64,000 nt of DNA from Cerrena zonata. Lineage: Eukaryota; Basidiomycota; Agaricomycetes; Polyporales; Cerrenaceae. The stretch covers positions 62,001-126,000 of the forward strand of contig JASBNA010000010.1 of assembly GCA_038087015.1 (NCBI GenBank). The letters are read 5' to 3'. This document shows positions 9,930 through 20,417 of the stretch, one piece after another (position 1 is the stretch's first letter; each line of letters starts with the position of its first letter). The translations under genes and the position numbers were made by a program. A model generated the notes under the pieces. That model did not search any database and was not told the origin of the DNA. It saw only the letters and a list, made by a program, of their open reading frames with translations.

Positions 9930-12248
9930 ATTGATGGATGGGAGTCTAGTGATTCTGATCTCCCTCTCATGGTCTCTTCGCCTCAAAAGGCTTCTCCCAA
10001 GAAAGGCAAGAAGTATGTAAAGTGACTACTCTGTCTAATATATCACTCACCTATTTCTATAGAAAGCTTGACAGCCCAATCGAGATCATGTATGTCGCAT
10101 CTTTATTCTACCTAAAGCAATATTTACTGACTATACGTAGAGACAGTGATGTTGAGAATAAGCCCCCCCCTAAGCGTAAAGGAAAGGGACGTCAGATCCA
10201 GTATGTTATCTATTATACCTCTTATGCCACCTACACCTACTGACTTCTACTCTCAGTATCGAGGAGGAGAAGGAAGAGGAAGAGGAAGAGGAAGAGGAAA
10301 AAGAGGAGGAGTCTGATAGCTGTCTATCTCCTGAGTATGAGATAGAGCCTCCTACACTGTATGTCTCATTGGCTTATCTCAGACTACTCTAGCTAACATC
10401 CTTCATAGCAAAAGTGCCAAGGCCAGTCATACTAAGTCTCCCACCAAGCGAGCTCGTGCGTGAGTATCTATGTTAGCCATCATGCTATTAGTCTCCTCAC
10501 CTTTGCTACAGAGCTATCACTCCAGCCCCTTCTGATAATGAGGACATCCCTCAGGGCTCCCCAAGGAAGCGGGTTGCTACGATGACATGAGTTGTGTTTT
10601 GTGTTATCATACTATCTCAAGTCTTATATGATCTTACAGACCATCAACTCCCAAGAGTATGCGTAAGGATCAAGCCAATAATCCCTTCCTCACTGGTTCT
10701 CCTCTGTCTAAAGGTGTTGTTTTGTTTGAGTATGTATTTGTGCTTGAACTATGATAGAAGATAATCTGACATTCTTGTAACAGCGGGGTGGTGATTGAGA
10801 AGAAGTCTTGGCAGAAGACTCCTCTGCAGTAAGTTGTCCGTACCAATGCTTCATACATTGCCTTCCTGACTAAGATACTTTAGGGCTGAAGAGAATACCG
10901 ACAACCTGTATGTGGCAGCCCGTCTCCTTATTGTACAATACTCATATCTTTACGACAGTCAAGTTTGTGAGGTAACCATCCCTAACTGCATCTTGGACCC
11001 CTTGTTGGATTGGACCTTTGCTGGTGTTCCTCGTCTCAGGTATGTTCTTTATCTAAGTAGAAGACTACATGTAACTAACTGTCCTTCTTTCTAGAGCAAG
11101 TGTTAGCTTCCCAGAGGACAAACTTTCTTCTATCTCATTCTCACGGCTTATGACGGCATTGAAGCCACACAACCCTCATATTGAGTACATATTCCTATTT
11201 CTCAAGTCTTGCTATCATATTAACATGTTGAATAACTTAGGAACTTTGTCAACTTGGTGAAAACCCCAGAGTGGCCACCTAGGATCTGTAACCCCTCTCG
11301 TGCAGACCCTCGTGACTATCGGACTAGAATCTTTCCTAGCAAAAACCAGGACTCTGTCTTAGTTGACTCTAATCTCCAACGCATCTCTTGTTTCACACTT
11401 GGTGTTATTCAAAAGTGCTCCGTTCTCTCTACTGAGCCTATGGCCTACAATGAGGTTATGGAGGTCAAATCGGTTCAACTCATCCCCTTAGACCATGAGA
11501 TCGAAAGGATGTTGGCCTTTGCTGATATGGTTTTTGGTCCTGGTATAAACTGTCCTACGTTTATGGATGCACTGAGCTTCCGCACTATCCCTTTGAATAC
11601 TAGCAAACAACGTATGTCACCTATCTCTCCATGCCATTTGATACTAACATATATTATCTAGCCTATAAGTCGGCAGCAGAGGTTCAAGCTACCACCTCTT
11701 CTTCTCAGACGACTTCCCTTGATATTATGGGGTTAGCTCAGACAGCCTCTCGCAGCCAGCCTTCCTCCCAACAGTCCACTCCTATCCAAGCATCCTCTTT
11801 CTTTACTCCCAGCGGTCATATTCAGAAGGTTCTTACTACCAAGAACTCCTTGTTTGCATCTGATACTAGCAAGTCTATTATTTCAGCTATACATTCTCGC
11901 TGCTAATCTCTACCTGTGATAGTTCCTATCTTGGATGCTCGTAAACACTTCTTAGGAAATAGCGGTGACGAGGAGGAGTTCTCTCTCTTGGATTTTGATT
12001 CTCTCCCTCGCTATGAGAAGGAGCTTCAGCCAGGTGATGTTGCTGGCATTGTTTATACCATAACCTCGTATGTGTCCAAAGAGATTCCCAGCTATTCCTT
12101 CAATGTTTTGCTTCTTATTCTCTTTGCTGGCGATTATGAAAACCTTCCTTCTGCTTCTGTCAACAGGTCTCGTTTCAAAGAGCCTGCCACATCTTATTAT
12201 TATAAATCCTCTCCTTCTAAAGCTTCCTCTTCCAAATCACGTAAATAG
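9930..12248 (+). pseudogene. 3' exons of the unknown phase-2 intron gene
   Basis: About a dozen short exons with GTATGT/GTGAGT donors and TAG/CAG acceptors continue the gene broken at 5607. Exons are basic or acidic (a Glu-rich exon at about 10258-10361; KRKGKGRQI; SPTKRARA), then more ordered blocks (VTIPNCILDPLLDWTF at about 10975; a long exon about 11242-11610 with FADMVFGPGINCPTF) and a Ser-rich tail ending at TAG 12246-12248. Introns from about 10016 to 11185 are phase 2. One donor near 10587 looks mutated, with an in-frame TGA. No known domain is recognised; a nuclear role is a guess from composition. Confidence 0.5.
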
Positions 12249-12376
12249 ACTATAGTAGGGTGTTGATGTCTATGTTTTCTCTTTGGTTCTGAAATAAAAG
12301 TTACTGTGTGTTCCAGAGCCTTTGTCTGCATATGTCCAAGTCAGTGATAAGATAACAGATAAGATGATCTTGGATC
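12249..12376. other. Short AT-rich spacer
   Basis: Lies between the stop of the preceding gene and the Helitron-like reading frame. It has an AATAAA at 12292 that could serve polyadenylation of the upstream gene. I see no Helitron end that I can support. Confidence 0.3.
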
Positions 12377-14767
12377 TTGATAAGTCATAGTCATCGATCA
12401 CTAATAGATGCTTGCAACTTGAACTCTTACCACCATGATCTCTCACCGAAAAGACAATGGTTCCACTATTCCTTATGGCTATTTGGCCTGTGGTTGATGT
12501 TATGTAACATGCTGCACTATTCATCTATCTCTGAGTTCTCTATTGCCTCTAAAGAATTATCTATCCAGAAGTCATTGTTTGAGAGGTGTGTAGTGACTCT
12601 ACCAGAAGTAATATATAATATCCAGAAGTATAATGTTAGAAGTATCCAGAAGTATCCAGAAAGAAGTATATTGAAGTATCCAGAAAGAAGTATCTTGAAG
12701 TCTATAGAACCAGAAGTAGCAAACAAAGTAGAAGATAAATCAGAAGTATTGAGGAACATTGGATATAAATGCAGTCTATATTTTCTAATAGACCTTCGAG
12801 TGCCAGTCAGCAGCAACAGACTTTACATTCAGATCATGGGGTATCTTTATAGTCATAGATCTACTACACCATATATGAGGGTTGCAAGGTTAAAGCTGAT
12901 GCTTGAACAAGGTTTACATAAAGCTCATGACTTTAAAGCCTTGTTTTTTAAATCAATGGAGCTTGATCATGCAAAGTACATATTCTACTCTGATTCAAAT
13001 AAGCCACATCGTCCCTTAGCATTCTATCCTAATCAACTATCTGGTGGAGGTAAAGAACCAATCAAGAAGCGTACATGGTCATCAGAGGAGCTACAAAGCT
13101 ATACCACTATTCCTATTCCTAAGGGCAGCTATAAATACGTGAGCTATGTTCCCACAAATATAGATAAAAAATTAGATAAGCTACATATAGAGATTCCTCT
13201 AAATGTCTTGATTAATAAGCTCAAGTCAGCAGATCTCAAGGATGTAGGTATTGCACATGGTCTGAGCATGTGGCGGTCTAAGTACATATCATTACCTGTG
13301 ATTCAGAAACGTATCCAAGAGCATAATTGTAATGACTCCTGCTGTTTATCATATTATTCAGTATTTGAAAGCAATGTGTCTCCCAAAAGTGGAGCAGATC
13401 GTATTGCAAAACTTAGAAAGGTGGATACAGATTATAAAGTCAGAGATCAAGACCGTCCTCGCAGGAGTGTTAATTTTCCACCCACACCTCCTTCAAATAA
13501 GCTGATGACACAGATCATCCAGGAATTCTGTGCACAATCAGAGGCAGAGAACCTTGAAGAGATTGGCTGTGCAGTCTGTGGTCAACTGAAAAAGAAGAAA
13601 CGAATGACAAAGCTGGCTGATCTTAAAGTAGATTTGGATATCTTAGAGAATGACCAGATCACAAGAAGGCTCCGAACAGCTATTTCTGATCCTATATCTT
13701 TTCTCAAAGGGCCTGTTTTAGATGACACCTGTCAGCATATTTGCCCTGCATGTGTACATAGCCTAAGTCAGGGCAAGGCACCAGAGGACTCTCTTTCAAA
13801 TGGTCTGTGGTTGGGGACAGTTCCACCAGAGCTCAAAGACCTGTCTTGGACAGAGAAGCTGCTAGTGGCACGAGTGATACATAACTACTGTGTGATCAGA
13901 GTAGCCTCCTCTGGCTCACGTAAGCTCAAAGCCAATGCTATCTGCCACTCTATGCCCACTCCCAAGATCTATACCATGTTGCCACCTCCTAGAAAGGACC
14001 TTGATCTTGTTCTCTCTTGTATTTTCATTGGTCCAACCCCACCCACTGCAGCTGATTACAAGCGGACTCCCTTCCTGGTCCGTCATAACAAGGTAGCCAC
14101 TGCACTGGAATGGCTCAGGCTTAACCATATTGACTATGCAGATATTGGTATTTCATATAAGAATCTCAAGGAGTACAGTGAGAGCGAGCCTCCAGTACAT
14201 GTTATCTATCAAAAATCTGAGGACAACTCAATGAAAGAGTCAGAGTCCACTGCTGTAAATGACAATGGAGATGAAGAGGCTACATCAGAGGGCCAGTGTC
14301 CCTTTGTTGTACATGGCCTGACTGGAGAGCAGCTTACTGAGCTGATGAAGCAGGATCCCAAGAAGATCACAGCCAAAGCACTGCATCATTTCAAGAATTA
14401 TGGCCATACCCTTGGCATAGGCCAATCAGATACTCCAGAGTCTCTGTATGACAATCCCCAGCTGTATCCACAGATGTTTTCATGGTTGTTTCCATATGGA
14501 CTGGGTGGGATAGGCAATGATCGAGGGTTCAAGCCATTGCCTGATGCAAAACATAAGAAGTGGCTGCTGATGTATCATGACAAACGCTTCCAGCTAGACC
14601 CAACCTTCTGCTTGATTGCATGGAATCAGCAGCAGATCAAGAATAGTGTGACTGGGGGATATCCTATGACCCAGAAAAAGTCCTTTGGTCAGATCTCTGA
14701 GCGGCTGCTCAACCTTAATCAGTCAGTTCTTCAGAGTATCATAGAGCGGCTGGAGAAAGATGGCCAT
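12377..14767 (+). pseudogene. Helitron replicase-helicase, N-terminal part only
   Basis: An open frame of about 800 residues resembles the N-terminal half of fungal Helitron proteins: a Cys-containing region (HNCNDSCC; CAVCGQ with CQHICPACV), a block like the DUF6570 domain found in these proteins (LVARVIHNYCVIRV ... HSMPTPKIYTMLPPP), then the start of the Helitron-like N domain (MFSWLFPYGLGGIG ... KKWLLMYHDKRFQ). The Rep HUH motif and the helicase are absent, because a decayed hAT element interrupts the frame at about 14768 and the last residues of the frame belong to that element. A minisatellite-like run lies at about 12610-12715. Confidence 0.75.
12610..12715 (+). repeat. Short tandem repeat inside the Helitron frame
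   Basis: Units of the type AGTATCCAGAAAGAAGTAT repeat imperfectly and encode a run of QKYPERSIL-like units. All repeats keep the frame open. Confidence 0.6.
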
Positions 14768-16231
14768 AGTTGGAAAATAGGCCAATGCTGGTAAAACACG
14801 ATTCCTTCGGTGACCTTTTTATCTCTGAGAATATCTACACTAGTTGATAGCCTAGACAGTAGCTATAGACAAAAAAAACCACAATATTGCCCTTAAGACA
14901 TGATCATCATTTGCTAATAATAATCCCACCTTGAGAGGAGGCATATTTATTTGAAACTAAGGATGCTATTATAGAAAGGTAGTCTCTTGCAATAGCAGCC
15001 TACACTAGATATCAGATTATATTTAACTAAGAAAAAGCACAAAAAAATAGGAAAAATCCTTCAAGATAATATCCAAATTACTCACACCTCACTAGTGAGC
15101 CACAGACATGCCTTTGAGGAGAAATTCTGTTAAGTTAAGATAGTTGTTAAATTCTTTGAGCTATAACTTGAGTAGATTGAAAGACAGGATATGTCTTTCA
15201 TCTTCAGACTCATCATTATCAGATACCTTATGTAATAACTTGGCCTTCTTAGTTGGCTGCTTATACACTATTAATACAGTCTAAGTCTTCTGTTGTAGAT
15301 ATATTTGTAATATTTTATATACTAGAGAAAGAGAGGTCAAGATATATCATCTGTTTTTTAATAGAGAAATACTTATAATAGATTTTATTAAGGTATATGC
15401 TTCTTCCTATAGAGGAGCAAACTAGTGTTATTGAAAATAAGCATCTTTCATCTCCGGATAAAGAGCTGGCATTACAACTGAGTGTCAGAAGTATTATTAA
15501 GTGGAAAGATTGGTAATGACATACAAAATATAGTATGTTGCTCTATATTGAGGATAGAGAGTTTGTTAACATTTCATTTTGTATTTGCTAAGCAATCTTT
15601 TACTTCTATATATCTTTAGAGAATTTGGATACAAAGTAATTCTCAATGACTTATTTGTGATACTTATCCTATCAAGAGATCAGACTATATAATAAGCATA
15701 AAACTTGAAATAAATAAATATACAATATAATAAGTCTCTAGATGATAACATAATATAAAGATATTAGCTACTAGATATTATGGTTCTTTTATTTTACTAT
15801 GTAATATTAGTAACAGATAATATCTGAGTTAATAGAAACACTTATAGCTAAGTTTATATACTCTGTAGTCTTTCTGACTACCTGAGAATGATATTTTCTG
15901 CAACTGAGGTTCAAAGAAGTAGTTGATATCAAGGCTAGGCTAGCTTGAGTTTGAAAGATCAGTTCTAATGGACTGAACATTTATATCTTTGAGAAATCCC
16001 CTCTTATTGACAGGCTCTGGATTTGTATTTTTCTTTCTTTTGTTTGTTGCTAAATAAATGATTTTATTATTATTAAAAGTTTATCTTGCCTTTTTTGAGG
16101 TATCTTTCACTTTCACACCTTTAAAGTTGAGGTGACTTCTGGTTTAGATTTATCTGCATTATTTTCAGATCCAGATTTATCATCTTCAAAATATAATAAG
16201 TCCCCAACTTATCTTCTATCATACCCAGTTT

Positions 16232-16507
16232 TCATTTTCTGTAATAAGTATCAGTTATTAGCATCAATTTAAAAACAATTATATGAGAATAAACAATCTC
16301 TATATTGTTATTAGATTTGGGATCATCTGAGTCATTGTCTAAGATAATTGCTATTGAAAAGCTTAGAAGAATAGAGGCTAAAAAGCTTTGTAAAGCTGGA
16401 GCTAAAATTAAAGAGATTACTGTTAAAATGAAAGAAGAGACAACTACAATGAAAGAAGAAAACCTTGATTGATAAGCACTATTGGTAGATATAGCTAGTT
16501 GTGCCAT
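16232..16507 (-). other. 91-residue open frame conserved in the hAT relics
   Basis: Starts MAQLAISTNSAYQ and is hydrophobic with two membrane-like stretches. It is identical to the frame at 38450-38725 and closely similar to 49673-49933. The opposite strand of the same stretch reads as a Lys/Glu coiled-coil-like sequence, so which strand, if either, was coding is unclear. Survival may simply reflect recent copying. Confidence 0.3.
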
Positions 16508-16988
16508 CTCTGTATGTGCAAGAGATCAAGTTTTATGCTAATATATTAGCTTAAGCTTTCTATAATTATTTGGATCATATAATTTCTCAGTTAGTTTGCA
16601 GTGGTAAACTGAATATGTAGATATAGTGGTAAGAGAGGTAGGTTTATTTCTTGAACTATGGATTATAGTGATATGTTTTATAGCTAACTAAGATAAAGAG
16701 AAGAGATATTGCTATCTTGAGAATTAGATCAAAGCTGAGAATGTGAATTGATAATGGAAATAATATCTTGAATATGGATGTCAATAGGGTGCATGCAGTT
16801 AATAGTCAATAGAATGTATGTGGCCAATGATTAATCAAAACTTCAATTAAGTCTGAGCTTAATGACTTATAAAGGCCAGTCTAATATCAAAGTCTATCCA
16901 ATAAGCCCTTATAAGCTATACAGAAGGCTGGGCTTGGTCAGGCCTATAGTAGATCAGGCTTGAAGGTTTGAAGAGCTCAAGCCTTAGC

Positions 16989-17928
16989 TGTTAGAACTAT
17001 GCTAGAACCCTATCATGTGACATACCTAATCTCTACTAATCCTGACCTATCCTAGTTGACCCCCGGCTCAGCCCGATATTCCCGTACTCCACTCGTCCTT
17101 TCCACAGTCATTTCCTCTGCCATGCTCTCATCTTCTGTTTATTCTATTTACCCTCCGACCCTCTGACTCGTTCTCCACTTTATCTTTGATATTCTTTTAC
17201 CCTTTTGCCTTTATCTGATCCATGGTCTCTTATCGTAGCTGATTCTTTTAGATAGTTCCTTACCACACGTCTTTCCTTCCCGACATCGCCGATAGGCCTC
17301 CGATCATCAGCCCTGTAATATCTTTCTCATTTATCTCTTGTTTAATTATCTCATATTCTTTCCTCCCGTACCTTTCCACATGTCCTATGATTCCAACCCT
17401 ATTTCTATCACACCATTCGCACATCACTCCCCTTCGTATTTTCTCTAAGTCCTCTGTTCCTTGTAGGAGTCTCGCAGTATAAATACTCATCTCACTTGCT
17501 GTATTTCCTTAGTACGAAACTCGACTTTGATTTGTCCTCATACCTCCGATCTCCGTGTGATTCCCTACTCCTCCGACCAGGACTTGACTTCAGTTTAGTC
17601 TATCGTCTTAACTTCTCTCTCTTCACTTGTCTTCTAGGACTTCCTAGTTGACACTCCATAATCTGGCGAAACGTCCTAGTGACTATTCCAGTATTCCTAC
17701 TTACCTCTGTCTGCATCTTAGGTCCCCTACTTTCCCAATGTCTCCGACTTCTACTGTCTCTGAAATCCAGGGCTGTATCCTAGAAGGGCGCAACACATAA
17801 GTTGAAGCCAAGCCCATTTGTATTTGACTACCTACGTTATAGGTCCTGAGTCACCGACTCGTATCCCTACCCTTCCCTCGCTCTCTCCTCCAAGCGACCT
17901 CCACGTTGCTCTGAGACGGACCGTGACA
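16989..17928 (-). repeat. Solo LTR of a Ty3/gypsy-type element, 940 bp
   Basis: Read on the minus strand it starts TGTCACGGTCCG and ends TTCTAACA, with TG...CA ends. It is flanked by the 5-bp direct repeat TTAGC on both sides (16984-16988 and 17929-17933). The undisrupted site is visible in copy B of the host hAT relic, near 37965-37985. A partial LTR of the same family lies at 45534-46025. It arose by recombination between two LTRs after insertion. Confidence 0.9.
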
Positions 17929-17998
17929 TTAGCCTGCAGATCACTATGCTAAATATCACTTTTCAGATTTATAAAGTAGAAATTACAGGTTTAATTAA

Positions 17999-20099
17999 AT
18001 AATAATGTTATGATAGTGGAGGGTCAGAGATAGGGACAAATAAAAAGCACCAGTAAAAAGAGCTTCAAAAATAAAGCATGGTAGCAACAGAAAGGAGGTG
18101 ATTTGGATATAAATTGACCGAGATATAGGGCAAACAACATATGTTTTATAGGAAAAAGCGGAATATGGTATGCTTTTGAACCTTATTTGGGGTAATGTGG
18201 GTACCATTGGATAGAGCTCGGAAAATGGAGCTTGGTAGCAAAAAGAAGCATATGATTTGGGTAGAAACTGGGGGAGCTATGGGGAACAGAACATATAGAG
18301 GATATGTTTTGGCAGAATACTGCCATATACAGTATGTTTTCTGCATTACATAAGCGAAGACATGACTTATGTTCTCAGAATTCACTTTGCCGGTGGGCGC
18401 TTAATATCGATTATTATATAAGCATATTAGTCCATATATGGGTATATTACAAACAAATATAAATAGATAATGACATAGTGAACTAAGTGCTTTGGGGTTA
18501 TTTTGTTGAGCGGAGTTTGGCTTTTGCAGATTGAGTCTGCCTCATTGAGTCTGTGATGGGGCTCATTAGTGATTTGATCTCATTTGTATGTAGCAGGAGT
18601 GTATAGGCTCACTGCGTCTCTTGGCAATAGGTGTGGTTGTTGCCACGGGTTTGGTTTTTGGTGTATGTTCTACTGTCATTTTTGCATTAGAGGGGTATTT
18701 TCGGACTTGGGGTAGTCTGATGGTCTCTTCAGTAGGTCTGTTCCGTATTTCTATTTCAAGCCACTCTAGTGTTTACATAAGCTACTGTATAGCTGTTCTC
18801 TCACAGTCCACTTTGCCTTGTTCGTGGATTTGTTGTTTTTTGTGCAGGTTGTTCTGGGTATTTCCTTTTCGAGGTATGACGGGTTAGTTCTTCGTCGTTG
18901 TTCGCGGTGGCAAGCTCATGTCTTTTGTGGTGGTTTTTTCATGTGTGCTTTAACTACTCATTTTGTATCTACATTTGTCTATGTACACAGTGTTGTTTCT
19001 TAAAATTTTCTTTTATTTTCATAGTTTTTGTGTTTGTGTTTGTTCATTGTGACCACTCGCACTCTGGTATCCAGTGCGAGATGGGTTTGGGGTGATTACC
19101 CATAGCAATGTGCTCTGCTTGGTAGCATCATCGCTGCCCTGGTGCGGGGAAAGGGAGTCACTCGATAGTTTTCATCATGGTATCCGTATGTCGGTGACCC
19201 CATTTCCCTGTAGATCGAGCCCCTATACACCTATTTGCTTCCTCTTGTCGATAACGATGAGAGTACTGGTCCCCAGGGCTGCAAAGAGGCTGATGTCGAG
19301 CTCCTCTATGACGAGGAGCCCTATACCTGGGGTGCCAAGTTTGATTTGATTATTATTCAATCTCTCTCTCCCCCTATATCATCCATTCAAGTGCTGGTAT
19401 TACTTGCACTTAGATGGTTACACTATTTTCTTCTATCTAGGACTACATCTTTTGAGGAAGAAAATAGCCTTATGCCAACTCCTGGCAGATCTATTTGAGG
19501 TGAGTCAGTTTTACACATCTGTCAAGTTATGCAGTGTCTATACAGAGACATTACATAAGCAGGTAAAGCCAAATCATGATGTTGTGAGCTAGGCATCTTG
19601 GGACACAACACTTGGAGACCTTGTTCACTACATCTTTTTTGGCTTATTGCATATAGACTAATATGCTTACATAATAGCTGAAATAAGCACCCTCTGCAAA
19701 TTGAAATTTGAGAACAAGGTATGTTTTGATTATGTAATGCAGAAAACATACTATATATGGTAACTCTCTGTCAAAATATAGACTCATATGTTGTTTTCCC
19801 TATAGCTCTCCTAATTTCTATCCAAACTATATACTTTTTGTGGCTACCAGGTGTCATTTTCTGAGCTCTATCTGATGGTATATACACCACTTCCAATAAT
19901 ATTGAAAGTGAGTCTCTGTTTCACTTTTTCTCCAAAAACATATATTGTTTAACATATCTCTCTGTCAATTCTGACCAGATCATCTTTTTTCTACTTCTAC
20001 TATGCTCTATTTATTAGGCTCTACCTATTGACATTATTTATACAACAATTGAGTAAGGTTAGTTTGCTACAATTTCACATCTTTGCAATTACCAGGGCT
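17999..20099. mobile_element. Foldback-type repeat with 0.5-kb inverted arms, copy 1
   Basis: The arm at about 18000-18505 and a diverged inverted arm at about 19600-20090 flank a core. Each arm contains imperfect tandem units in which phrases like TTTCTATCCAAAT and GAGCTCTATC recur every 150-180 bp. The inverted counterpart is at 47371-48660, and a further arm lies at 48670-49136. No transposase is visible. Short open frames in the arms (e.g. 18146-18385 minus) are repeat-derived and not convincing genes. Confidence 0.6.
18880..19500 (+). pseudogene. Possible captured gene fragment inside the foldback repeat
   Basis: Between the arms the composition is less AT-rich, and a stretch at about 19215-19350 reads as ordinary protein (LLPLVDNDESTGPQGCKEAD, then ELLYDEEPYTWGAKFDL) with possible short introns upstream. 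No domain is recognised. The rest of 18505-19345 gives no sustained coding signal. Confidence 0.25.
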
Positions 20100-20417
20100 T
20101 ATAGGGCCAACCCCACTCTAGGGTTCAACAAGCGCCCAGTTTTCCCACACTCAACCCAAATCTCAATTTTGCTCATATCTCAACATTCTCTCTATCAACT
20201 CATTTTGCTCTTGGAAGTTGACTTATAGTACAAACTTTGAGTTGTTCTATGGTCAAGTTTTGAGAGCAAAAGATGCAGTAGTTGTGAAGATATGAGATAA
20301 ACAAAATTCCCTCTAAACCCTAGACTAGGGCTAGGTAGTGGTTTTACCTTATGGTACAAGCGCCCCAGCAAAGTTCGAACAAGAAAAATGATACCTTCGT
20401 ACCTCAGGAATCGTAAA
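20100..20417 (+). repeat. Repeat R, copy 1 (about 310 bp)
   Basis: Matches 34685-34992 (same strand) and, inverted, 47052-47370. It contains the palindrome CCCTAGACTAGGG and ends in TACCTCAGGAATCGTAA. All three copies have the same right-hand edge, so this is a real element end. No coding is seen. Confidence 0.8.

Larger units (their letters stand above)
14768..17998 (-). mobile_element. Decayed hAT element, copy A (internally deleted, interrupted by a solo LTR)
   Basis: This is an inverted copy of 37875-41688 and 49137-51438. Near its 3' end, minus strand about 14990-14880, a hAT dimerisation domain is still readable (ARDYLSIMA ... NKYASSQGG in copy B). It lacks the middle of copy B at the same place as copy C, so A and C descend from one deletion derivative. 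It broke the Helitron gene at its right end and received the solo LTR at 16989-17928. No working frame remains. Confidence 0.75.

Noticed and set aside
17040..17930. CT-rich stretch as a promoter or rRNA spacer
   Set aside because: Explained as a solo LTR with TG...CA ends and 5-bp target repeats.
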